From G963668605 sp963668605 (lineage in GTDB: Bacteria > Acidobacteriota > Terriglobia > Bryobacterales > Bryobacteraceae), in assembly GCA_963668605.1 (NCBI GenBank), contig OY764903.1, positions 3,472,001-3,536,000 of the forward strand: a stretch of DNA of 64,000 nt, written 5' to 3'. The notes under the pieces are model-generated. The model did no database searches. It was not told where the DNA came from and worked only from the letters and a program-made list of their open reading frames with translations. How positions within the stretch are numbered: position 1 is the first letter of the stretch; the number at the start of each line of letters is the position of its first letter. This document shows, one piece after another, positions 27,252 to 34,992 of this stretch. The translations under genes were made by a program, and so were the position numbers.

Positions 27252-27956
27252 TTATGAACGGCCCGCAGTCAGCAGATCCCCGACGCTCGATACGCCGGAG
27301 CCGAGCATCATCTTGTAGCCCGCAAACAAGAGCACCGCAAGAATGCAACAGCCGATGGTCGCAAACATCAACCTCTTCACCCATGGATCCGCGGCTGTCG
27401 CACGCGGCGCTTCCGGCGGCAGACTCCATTGCGGCGACAATCCGCCCAGTTCGCCGCGAATTCTGCGGATCTTGTCAGCCGTCGCGTCGATGAGGCCACG
27501 CAACTCGCCACGTCCGCCCAGACTGTAGCGGCCCGCAAAACCGAGCAGGAGGCACAGGTGGTAGACCTCAAGCAGATCCGCGAGTTCCTGAGAATCGTTG
27601 CGCGTCAGCAATTCCTGCAGGTTTCTGAAAAAAATCTCGCCCGCGATGTGGTGACCGAATAGCTCTTCCTGCAACGGCCTTCGTGGCCAGTCCGCAAAGA
27701 CTTCGTTACGCAAGTTGAGAACCGATTCGTCCACGAACGCGACTACCGCGAAGACTGCCAGCTTGATGTCTTCCGCGGTGTAACCCTGCGTGCGTGCTTG
27801 CTGATCCGCGGTTTTCAGCCCCTCCAGAATGTGATGCCGGAAGGTTGCCGCGTCTGATACAGCCTGCCGGCCGGAGCGCAGGCGTTCGCTCACCGTAAGA
27901 ATCTCCTGAAACGCCAGCGCCAAATTCTCGTGGCGTCTTGCTGCCATGGGAAGCAT
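27252..27956 (-). CDS. tssL: Type VI secretion protein TssL (DotU/IcmH family), short form
   Basis: Inner-membrane partner of TssM, 234 residues. The cytosolic helical domain (IKLAVFAVVAFVDESVLNL, WPRRPLQEELFGHHIAGEIFF, LCLLLGFAGRYSLGGRGEL) is the DotU signature. A single C-terminal membrane segment follows at ~202-225 (MFATIGCCILAVLLFAGYKM). It has no peptidoglycan-binding OmpA domain after the membrane segment, so cell-wall anchoring must come from another protein. It lies between tssK1 (16 bases upstream) and tssM (9 bases downstream) and is surely co-transcribed with them. Confidence 0.92.
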   Translation of the reverse strand: MLPMAARRHENLALAFQEILTVSERLRSGRQAVSDAATFRHHILEGLKTADQQARTQGYTAEDIKLAVFAVVAFVDESVLNLRNEVFADWPRRPLQEELFGHHIAGEIFFRNLQELLTRNDSQELADLLEVYHLCLLLGFAGRYSLGGRGELRGLIDATADKIRRIRGELGGLSPQWSLPPEAPRATAADPWVKRLMFATIGCCILAVLLFAGYKMMLGSGVSSVGDLLTAGRS

Positions 27957-27972
27957 TGTGACTCTCCTCCGA

Positions 27973-29328
27973 TCAAGATCCCAGAATTATCAATAACTCG
28001 ATCTCAGGATCAGGCAACTCTCCGGGCACATAGACCCCGACCTGTCTGGTCTGGACGATGTGATCCCAACACGGCCTATCCTTGCTCACGCTGAAATATT
28101 GCGCATCCACGCGCTGCGAGATCGCCGAAGGCGGCACCGGTGTGTGCGTGAGTGTCATCCCGGGCAACGCGCGTTCCACCAGTTTCGGTACGAACAGTTT
28201 GGAGCAGACTTTCACGAGTTGCGGCGTCTTCGCAATGACATCGACTTCACCGACGGGCGCGCGGACGGACAACATCCAGCGGGAATTGTCGAGGCAGCGC
28301 TGATCGATCACATCTCCTTCGTACAGATAGTCGCCGGCCTTGCGCAGCGGAATCGAGATCACGCTGGTGGGCACGATAGTTTCAAGGTGTCTGCGAATAT
28401 GCTGATCGACGCCTTCGAAGCAGGACTCAAGATTCAGATGCTCATACAGCGGCAATGCGCGCGGGTGCGATTCCAGCGCGAACGTACAGAGCGCGCCGCC
28501 CAACCGCAGCAGTTCGACGTAGAGTTCCTCGGGGTGTACACGATGCTCCGCATACATCTGCCGCAGCGGCGCGAGTGCGGAATTTACTGTGTGCAAAAGC
28601 CAGAACTGGGCGATGTCGCGGGTGGAGTACTCGGCCCATGAGCGCGTCCCCTTCCCTTTCCCGGGCGACATGGCTTCACTCTTGTCTTCGAGAATCTCGA
28701 TGAGCCTCCGAAGAATCTGCATCAGCCGCTCGCTTGCGGCGATCTGTGTGCAGGGTGCGATGAAGTTGGGATCGAAGACAAAATGCCCGGATCCGTCGCG
28801 CATGATGCGCGCGATCGGCAGGCTTAACATTCCGTCGGAAATCTCTGTTTCCAGAAGCAGTGAAAAATTCTTGCGCCCCAGTTGAACCGGCTTCTCGTCA
28901 CGCCCGGTCGTCTCGTCGTAAATCGAGCGCGTTTCGGCGACATAGCGGGCCTGTGCAGATTCGGGAGAAACGCCGATCGCGCAATTCATCGCATTCAGAC
29001 GAGGTGCGGGAATCGCAAGTACAACCGTCAGCTTGTCGCGCGTTGGCGGGAAAAGATCCGTGATGTTGCGCGCGGGCGGCAGAGGATCGCACTCCGGCAT
29101 ATGAAAGGGTAGGCCATCGGCGAAGACACCGCGTGCATGCAGCACGGAGAGCGTACCGTTACGCAGAGCTTCCGCATCGAGGCCGCAGCCGACAATTCCG
29201 TAAGGCTCAAACCAAAGGGCAGACGCGACAAAGTAGACCGAATCCTCGAAGTAACGGCTCTGTACCTGAAAGTGATGCGGCCCCAGGTGCATGCCTTCAG
29301 ACCAGACGACCCTCGAAAGGTGTTTCAT
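27973..29328 (-). CDS. tssK: Type VI secretion baseplate protein TssK, copy 1
   Basis: A 451-residue TssK-family protein, the trimeric baseplate subunit that links the T6SS baseplate to the TssL/TssM membrane complex. It shows the family's opening (VVWSEGMHLGPHHFQVQSRYFE) and later YLYEGDVID, LFVPKLVERALPGMTLTHTP and YFSVSKDRPCWDHI. It heads the minus-strand operon tssK1-tssL-tssM-kinase. It is one of two TssK copies in the locus; the other is at 32677-34032. Because this copy is co-transcribed with tssL and tssM, it is the likelier membrane-complex adaptor. Confidence 0.93.
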   Translation of the reverse strand: MKHLSRVVWSEGMHLGPHHFQVQSRYFEDSVYFVASALWFEPYGIVGCGLDAEALRNGTLSVLHARGVFADGLPFHMPECDPLPPARNITDLFPPTRDKLTVVLAIPAPRLNAMNCAIGVSPESAQARYVAETRSIYDETTGRDEKPVQLGRKNFSLLLETEISDGMLSLPIARIMRDGSGHFVFDPNFIAPCTQIAASERLMQILRRLIEILEDKSEAMSPGKGKGTRSWAEYSTRDIAQFWLLHTVNSALAPLRQMYAEHRVHPEELYVELLRLGGALCTFALESHPRALPLYEHLNLESCFEGVDQHIRRHLETIVPTSVISIPLRKAGDYLYEGDVIDQRCLDNSRWMLSVRAPVGEVDVIAKTPQLVKVCSKLFVPKLVERALPGMTLTHTPVPPSAISQRVDAQYFSVSKDRPCWDHIVQTRQVGVYVPGELPDPEIELLIILGS

Positions 29329-29483
29329 CGTATCAACCTTCGCATATCCGACCCCATGCCCTCATGGAAGAGATTACTCCATCAAAACATATTGGCGCTA
29401 CCATGGGTGTCGAACCTGATTCGCATCGATACGTCGCGCGCCCCTAATCTCTCCGGCGGCGGATTGCAGGGAATCAGGCTGGG

Positions 29484-31181
29484 ATGGAGCGCGCGATGGG
29501 TTTCGACCAGAGTTATGCAATCTTGGAACTCCTGAAGGACGAAGACGTGAAGGAGTTTCGCGCCCGGGAAATTGCGTCCGGTCGCGAGGTGTCGGTCTTC
29601 TTTTTCCTCGGAGAACAGGCCCACGCGGACAAAGCGCTGCTGATCGAGATTCAGGCGCTGCAAACGGCGCATGTTCCTCTGTTGATCGAAGTCGGCGAGG
29701 ACGCAGGCAATGTGTTCGTAGTAACCGAACGGCTCACGGGCTACGCGGGCCTACGGCAGTGGGCTGCGGCCGAAACTGAGCGGCATGCGTCGAAACCGCA
29801 GCAGCCGTCCGCGCCGGACCCGGCCGCGTTCACGCGGGCAGGAGTCTGGCGAGTGCCGCCGGATCTGTCGTCAGTCCGGCCAGCGGCAAAGGCTCCGCTC
29901 GCGCCAACTCAGGGTCCGCCGCCGGCCGCAGAGCCGGGCGAGTTCACACGCATGTTCCAGTCGCCCGTGCCGCCTGCGCCAATGGATGAGCCCGTCGCGC
30001 CGCCTCCTCCGGCCGCTAAACCAGCACCGCCGGCAGTCGAAGCGGGCGAATTCACGCGCATGTTCCAAGCGCCCGTGCCGCCAGCGCCAATGGACGAGCC
30101 GGTTGCGCCGCCTCCTCCGGCCGCTAAGCCAGCACCGCCGGCAGTCGAAGCGGGCGAATTCACGCGCATGTTTCAAGCGCCCGTGCCGCCTGCGCCAATG
30201 GACGAGCCGGTTACGCCGCCTCCTCCGGCCGCTAAGCCAGCACCGCCGGCAGTCGAAGCGGGCGAATTCACGCGCATGTTTCAAGCGCCCGTGCCGCCTG
30301 CGCCAATGGACGAGCCCGTCGCGCCGCCTCCTCCGGCCGCTAAACCAGCACCGCCAGCAGTGGAAGCGGGCGAATTCACGCGCATGTTCCAAGCGCCCGT
30401 GCCGCCTGCGCCAATGGACGAGCCGGTTACGCCGCCTCCTCCGGCCGCTAAACCAGCACCGCCGGCAGTCGAAGCGGGCGAATTCACGCGCATGTTTCAA
30501 GCGCCCGTGCCACCTGCGCCGATCGACGAGCCCGTCGCGCCGCCTCCTCCGGCCGTAAAGCCAGCGCCGCCGATCCAAACACCACCCGCAAAAACCGATC
30601 CCGGTGAGTTCACGCGGATGTTTCAGACGCCCATGCCGCCTGCAACTCCCGCCCAAGAGCCACCCGCAAGCTCGGCGCCGGGCGAATTCACGCGCATGTT
30701 CCAGTCGCCCGTTGTGCCTGCGCCGATGGGCGAGGCGCCGCCGCCGATACCAGTCGCACCGCCAGCACCGCCAGCTCAACCTGGTGAATTTACACGGCTG
30801 TTCAACGCACAACCTTATCAGCAAGCAGCCCCACCACCCGGACCGAAGAGTAATGCTGGCGAGTTCACCAGAGTATTTGGAGCGAAGGACCAGCCTTCAC
30901 CAACGGCCGCACCGCCTCCGATGCCGACCGGGGGAAGTGCGACCAGGAGTTTCATGGCGCGGCCGGAAGCACCGGCTCCCCCAGCGCCGCCAGTCTCATC
31001 GGGTCCGGGCGAGTACACGCGGATGTTCAGTGCCCCATCGGCGCCAGCGCCAGCGGCCAATCCACCCGCTGCCCGCGTCTCCGCCCCGCAGAAAAAGTCC
31101 TATCTTCCTCTGATCCTGATACTGACCGGACTCTTTCTCCTGGTCGTGATTATCATCGTCGTCTTTGCGTTTTTGAAATGA
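29484..31181 (+). CDS. Membrane-anchored GEFTRMF-repeat protein with degenerate kinase-like N-terminus
   Basis: A 565-residue protein I cannot place in a named family. Residues ~8-95 look like a protein-kinase N-lobe (YAILELL, AREIASGREVSVFFF, IEIQAL, VFVVTERLTG). It lacks a glycine loop and the VAxK lysine, and there is no C-lobe. From residue 152 to 515 there are eleven GEFTRMF-type motifs, plus degenerate FTRAG and SATRSF variants, set in Pro/Ala-rich linkers. A single membrane helix ends the chain (~540-562, LILILTGLFLLVVIIIVVFAF), so the repeats are predicted cytosolic with a tail anchor. It is divergent from tssK1 and upstream of a methyltransferase. ATG 29496, with GGAG just upstream, is an alternative start. 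Confidence 0.8.
   Translation: MERAMGFDQSYAILELLKDEDVKEFRAREIASGREVSVFFFLGEQAHADKALLIEIQALQTAHVPLLIEVGEDAGNVFVVTERLTGYAGLRQWAAAETERHASKPQQPSAPDPAAFTRAGVWRVPPDLSSVRPAAKAPLAPTQGPPPAAEPGEFTRMFQSPVPPAPMDEPVAPPPPAAKPAPPAVEAGEFTRMFQAPVPPAPMDEPVAPPPPAAKPAPPAVEAGEFTRMFQAPVPPAPMDEPVTPPPPAAKPAPPAVEAGEFTRMFQAPVPPAPMDEPVAPPPPAAKPAPPAVEAGEFTRMFQAPVPPAPMDEPVTPPPPAAKPAPPAVEAGEFTRMFQAPVPPAPIDEPVAPPPPAVKPAPPIQTPPAKTDPGEFTRMFQTPMPPATPAQEPPASSAPGEFTRMFQSPVVPAPMGEAPPPIPVAPPAPPAQPGEFTRLFNAQPYQQAAPPPGPKSNAGEFTRVFGAKDQPSPTAAPPPMPTGGSATRSFMARPEAPAPPAPPVSSGPGEYTRMFSAPSAPAPAANPPAARVSAPQKKSYLPLILILTGLFLLVVIIIVVFAFLK
29937..30584 (+). repeat. Six in-frame 108-bp tandem repeats encoding the GEFTRMF/proline unit
   Basis: Six copies begin at 29937, 30045, 30153, 30261, 30369 and 30477, each encoding 36 residues: GEFTRMFQ, then a Pro/Ala-rich stretch with DEPV and AAKPAPPA. 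Copies are nearly identical at the DNA level (a few silent changes; VAPP or VTPP variants), which points to recent expansion. Spacing becomes irregular after 30585, where more divergent motifs continue to about 31030. The array is coding, and copy number may vary between strains or be misassembled from short reads. Confidence 0.9.
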
Positions 31182-31193
31182 GGGTTTGACTGA

Positions 31194-32702
31194 ATGCGCC
31201 TTGAGAAATTCGGCCCCGGGGAACAGATCGACAAACTGAAACAACTCCTGGATACGGCCAATTACAATGAATCGGCCGTATGCCAGCGTTTGAGTTTGCA
31301 ACGCCTGTCGGATTTTGAACTGTTCGCAGAAAGACGAGAGCCGCTAGCCGATCCCACTGAACCCATCGACGTCCTGATTCGTCTCTTTCTTGCTGGAGAA
31401 TATGTAAGCCGTGCTCTGGTCTCGCATCTGCTGCGACCGGAAGGCCTGGCTTTGCTCGAGGCCAACGAGTTGTTGCATGCTGGTGTCCCGGACGACCACT
31501 GCTACAGTCCGGTTGCACTCTATCCGGTTGCGGGGTTGTACATCGCTTCTGATCGCTGGAGCAATCCGGATGGCACTCCAGTTAATACTCCAAACGATGC
31601 CGTATATCCCGCATTCATTCCGACCACGCGGCTCTTTCTGGATCTCTTGCCCAAGGATACTTGCGACAACTTCCTGGATCTGTGCGCCGGTACCGGAATC
31701 GCCGCGCTGGTGGCCGCGAAAAATGGCGCCAGACAGGCATGCGCGAGCGACATTACGGAGCGCTGCAGCATGTTTGCGGAATTCAACCGGCGCTTGAACG
31801 CGATTCCCAATGTGTCGATCGCCACGAGCGATTTGTATCGCAACCTCGACCGGCAAACGTTCGACTGCATCGTGGCTCATCCTCCGTACGTGCCGACGCT
31901 ATCTCCCAAATGGATTTTTTACAGCGGTGGAGAAGATGGCGAGCAGGTCACGCGCGGCATCGTTGAAGGTTTGCCGCTGCATCTGCGGGATGGGGGAACC
32001 TTCTGTTGCGTCACGATGGGAACCGATCGCACCGGGCGCACTCTGGAATGGAGGCTGCGCGATTGGCTAGGTGAGGCCGAGTCCCAATTCGACATCGCGT
32101 TCTTCGTGAAGTCTTCGCTCGAGCCGGAATCGTTTTGCGTGCGAGCCAATCCGGTTGAGGTTCGCGGGCAAATGGAAGTCCAGGCTTGGCGCGAGCAGTT
32201 CCAGCGACTCGGCGTGGAATCCCTGGCTCACGGTCTCGTGGTGATTCGACGCAGGAATGATGCACAACGAACATTCACCATCCGGCGTGAAGCGGGGAAA
32301 AATTTCGGACGGGTTCAATGGGAATGGCTGACCGCCTGGCAGACGGCCGCTATGGGCGGACAGATGCCCGGCCTGGTTCTGGACTCGCCCTTGCACAAAG
32401 GTTCCGGAGCCGAACTGAAGGTGACGCATCGACTTGTGGGTGACCTCTGGGAGCCGGAAGGGTTTTCACTGCGTACTGAAAAGCCGCTGGATTTTGAATG
32501 TCAAGCGCAACCCTGGATGGCGCATCTGATTTCCCTCTGCAATGGGGTTTCGACCGGACGGCAGTCCTACGAGATTCTCAAAGCGAATGGATCGATTCCG
32601 GCCGACGCTCCTCTGGAAGAGTTTGCCGAAGCGGTTGCGAGTCTGGTGTCGGCTGGTTTCGTTGAGGTGGAAGGCTTCAGGCCGCCTCGGGAAGCAGGAT
32701 GA
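31194..32702 (+). CDS. Class I SAM methyltransferase in the T6SS locus
   Basis: A 502-residue protein with an N-terminal helical region of ~130 residues. A class I methyltransferase core follows: motif I FLDLCAGTGIAAL near residue 160, an acidic loop CASDITER, and motif IV AHPPYVP near residue 227. The xPPY motif is typical of enzymes that methylate side-chain amides or exocyclic amines (PrmC-like, N6-adenine-like). The C-terminal ~200 residues are unassigned. It starts 12 bases after the GEFTRMF-repeat gene with GAGGG upstream, so the two form a plus-strand pair between two minus-strand tssK genes. Its end overlaps the end of tssK2 by 26 bases. The protein substrate is unknown. Confidence 0.8.
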   Translation: MRLEKFGPGEQIDKLKQLLDTANYNESAVCQRLSLQRLSDFELFAERREPLADPTEPIDVLIRLFLAGEYVSRALVSHLLRPEGLALLEANELLHAGVPDDHCYSPVALYPVAGLYIASDRWSNPDGTPVNTPNDAVYPAFIPTTRLFLDLLPKDTCDNFLDLCAGTGIAALVAAKNGARQACASDITERCSMFAEFNRRLNAIPNVSIATSDLYRNLDRQTFDCIVAHPPYVPTLSPKWIFYSGGEDGEQVTRGIVEGLPLHLRDGGTFCCVTMGTDRTGRTLEWRLRDWLGEAESQFDIAFFVKSSLEPESFCVRANPVEVRGQMEVQAWREQFQRLGVESLAHGLVVIRRRNDAQRTFTIRREAGKNFGRVQWEWLTAWQTAAMGGQMPGLVLDSPLHKGSGAELKVTHRLVGDLWEPEGFSLRTEKPLDFECQAQPWMAHLISLCNGVSTGRQSYEILKANGSIPADAPLEEFAEAVASLVSAGFVEVEGFRPPREAG

Positions 32703-34032
32703 TCAGTTCCAGTTGCGGTGCGGGAAAATCGCCCGGGACATACGCTGCCAGATTGCGCGCGCGGCCGACAGCCTCCCACGCAACACCGGATTGATTGAGG
32801 CTGAAGTAATGGTAGTTCAGTCTGACCGGAATCGAACTCGGCGGTTTCGCAACGTGTGTGAGCGCTAAACCGGGCAGCGCCTGCCGTACCAGATGCTCTA
32901 TGTGTGCCGCCGAGCAGACCTTCACCAGATTCGGAACCTTGCCGATCAATTCGGCCGCGTTCATTTCGGCCGACACAGCCAGGTACATTCGAGTGCCGGT
33001 GAGGTACTTGTCGTCGGCCAGCGCTGTCGCGTAAATCGATGGTTGCACCAATTTCAACGGCAGCGACACGAAATTGCTCGGGACAACAGTCTCCAACAGA
33101 GTCCGCAAGGTCTCATCCAACGACGTGAAGACCGTCGAAAGATCATCGTGCTCGTAGATCGGCAGATCGCGCGGGTGGATTTGTGTCGAGAACGTGGTGA
33201 GGCATCCGGCCAGCGAAAGCATGGCGTGAAACAGGTTCTCGGGGTGTCCCTGCCGGGTCTCGAAGATGTGCTTGAACACCGGAAAATGCGAGTTGATCGT
33301 GTAGAGCAACCAGAAGTTCGCGATGTCAGACGCGCCAAAGTCCGCCAAGCTCAGATTCTTCTGGCGGCGCAATCCGGATAGCAGACTGCTTTTCGAAGCC
33401 AGTATTTCGACAAGCCGGCGCGCGATGGAACAGAGGTAGTCGTTGGCTGTGAAATCGAGAACCGGCGGAACGAAGCGGGTGTCCAGTTCCAACGTCCCGG
33501 ACTCGGTGCGCCGCACTCGTGCCACGCGCAGTGCCGAGCACTCATCGCGCGCCTGGCCTTCTACGAGCAGGCGAAAATTCTTCCGCGCCACCTGGACCGG
33601 CTTTTCGGAAAGTCCGGAATTTTCATCCCGAACGAGAACGGCCTCGGCCAGAAAACGGGTGTCCGCTTGTTTCTGCGCGAGCGACACATTCAAACCCGGC
33701 TCACGGTAATTCGGAATTGCCAGGAAAACATCGAGGGTGTCGTGGTCGGCTTCGAAACAATCCATCAGCGGCTTGGAGGGCGGAGGCGGCTCGGAAACGG
33801 GGAAATCGAACAGCAATCCGTCGGGAAAAATTCCGGACGCGGAGGCGATGGCGAATTCGCCCGCGGCGAGCGCTTCCTGATCAATCTGCAGTTTCAGAAA
33901 TCCCCACGGATTCGAGGTCAGCGATTGCACACGGAACTGGAGCGTATTTTCAATGAAACGGTCCTGAGTCTGTAGGTACTGAGGGCTCAACAGCGTGCCC
34001 TTCGTCCAAATGACCGGCTGCAGTTGTCTCAT
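32677..34032 (-). CDS. tssK: Type VI secretion baseplate protein TssK, copy 2
   Basis: A second 451-residue TssK-family protein, clearly homologous to copy 1 but diverged. Its opening is VIWTKGTLLSPQYLQTQDRF, against VVWSEGMHLGPHHFQVQSRY in copy 1. Shared C-terminal signatures are LVRQALPGLALTHVAKPP and YHYFSLNQSG. It stands alone on the minus strand, divergent from tssB and convergent with the methyltransferase. Many T6SS loci carry one TssK; two equal-length but diverged copies suggest a heteromeric baseplate adaptor or an exchanged specificity module. Confidence 0.92.
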   Translation of the reverse strand: MRQLQPVIWTKGTLLSPQYLQTQDRFIENTLQFRVQSLTSNPWGFLKLQIDQEALAAGEFAIASASGIFPDGLLFDFPVSEPPPPSKPLMDCFEADHDTLDVFLAIPNYREPGLNVSLAQKQADTRFLAEAVLVRDENSGLSEKPVQVARKNFRLLVEGQARDECSALRVARVRRTESGTLELDTRFVPPVLDFTANDYLCSIARRLVEILASKSSLLSGLRRQKNLSLADFGASDIANFWLLYTINSHFPVFKHIFETRQGHPENLFHAMLSLAGCLTTFSTQIHPRDLPIYEHDDLSTVFTSLDETLRTLLETVVPSNFVSLPLKLVQPSIYATALADDKYLTGTRMYLAVSAEMNAAELIGKVPNLVKVCSAAHIEHLVRQALPGLALTHVAKPPSSIPVRLNYHYFSLNQSGVAWEAVGRARNLAAYVPGDFPAPQLELIILLPEAA

Positions 34033-34467
34033 GGAGAGTCCAAAGTAGCAGAACTGATCGTGGATCGCAATCCGCTCTCTTGATCTCCCCGTTAGCGTCC
34101 GGCTTCAAGTCCAGCAAAGTGAGGTGGTTAGAAATCCGACCTGACCAGTCTTACGCGGCCACCGCCGTAAAGGCTGCTCATCTTCATGACCGCATGGGCG
34201 TTAGCCGCCGAGTTTGAAGCGCCAACCGGACAGCAGCGACCGGCACCTTGAGGTTCTAGTATGAATTCCGCCTTGACTCGGAAATGTTTTGCGGCCTATA
34301 CTCAGGTTCAGAATCGCGGAGGTTCCTTGGGGTGGCCTATTCGAAACGCGCGGAGGGCATTTCGGTTTGGGGCGGTCTCGCCACAATCCTTCTGCGTTCA
34401 CGCTGCCAGCATTCCCTCCGCCTCGAAGTCGATAAGATTTTCCAATTGGAGATGACGAGGGCTGCAG
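34033..34467. other. Non-coding 435-base divergent region between tssK2 and tssB
   Basis: No convincing gene lies here. Short reading frames in it lack ribosome-binding sites or run into tssB or tssC. The right half holds a strong promoter for the tssB operon (34273-34302) and would leave a ~160-base leader before ATG 34468. The left half presumably carries the tssK2 promoter, though I see no clear boxes. I found no sigma-54-type -24/-12 element. Confidence 0.6.
34273..34302 (+). promoter_or_regulatory. Putative sigma-70 promoter for the tssB-vgrG operon
   Basis: A near-consensus TTGACT at 34273-34278 and TATACT at 34297-34302 are separated by 18 bases. Transcription would start near 34309 and give a leader of about 159 bases before tssB. 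It is the best promoter match I found in the T6SS locus. Confidence 0.6.
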
Positions 34468-34992
34468 ATGGCAAAACCAAGCACACAGCATAAGCTCGAT
34501 AGAGTTCGCCCGCCGCGCGTCCACGTGACTTACGACGTGGAAGTCGGAGATGCGATCGAGATGAAGGAACTCCCATTTGTGATGGGTGTTCTGGGAGATT
34601 TCACAGGTCAACCCGAGACACCGCTGCCGAAACTGAGAGAGAGGAAGTTCGTCGAGGTCACCCCCGACAACTTCGACAGCGTGCTGGAAGGCATGAAGCC
34701 TCACCTCGCTTTCTCGGTGGAGAACAAGCTGAGCGAAGACGCGGAAGCGGGACAGCTCAAGGTGGACCTGCATTTCAAGAGTCTTGATGATTTCGAGCCA
34801 CAAAATGTGGCGCGCCAAATCAAGCCGCTGAAGGACATGCTGAACCTCCGCACTAAGTTGTCGGATCTGCGCGGTTCCTTGCAAGGAAACGACAAGCTCG
34901 AGGAGCTGCTGCTCGATGCGGTGAGCAATACGGAGAAACTCGACAAGCTGAAAACTGAGCTTGGCGAAGGTTCCGAAGGAGGTTCCAAGTGA
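34468..34992 (+). CDS. tssB: Type VI secretion contractile sheath small subunit TssB (VipA)
   Basis: A 174-residue protein that pairs with TssC to build the contractile sheath. Family signatures are VHVTYDVEVGDAIEMKELPF near residue 14, VMGVLGDFTG, KFVEVTPDNFDSVL and LKVDLHFKSLDDFEP. It opens the long plus-strand operon, with GAGGG six bases before the ATG. Its end overlaps tssC by four bases (ATGA), coupling the two sheath subunits at about equal levels. Confidence 0.95.
   Translation: MAKPSTQHKLDRVRPPRVHVTYDVEVGDAIEMKELPFVMGVLGDFTGQPETPLPKLRERKFVEVTPDNFDSVLEGMKPHLAFSVENKLSEDAEAGQLKVDLHFKSLDDFEPQNVARQIKPLKDMLNLRTKLSDLRGSLQGNDKLEELLLDAVSNTEKLDKLKTELGEGSEGGSK

Noticed and set aside
29937..30584. 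Regular 108-bp repeats as a CRISPR array
   Set aside because: Repeats abut without unique spacers, keep one reading frame and encode a coherent protein.
29871..30824. 317-codon open frame antisense to the GEFTRMF repeats
   Set aside because: Arg/Gly-rich mirror of the GC-rich repeat array; no ribosome-binding site, and the plus-strand product has a membrane helix and consistent domains.
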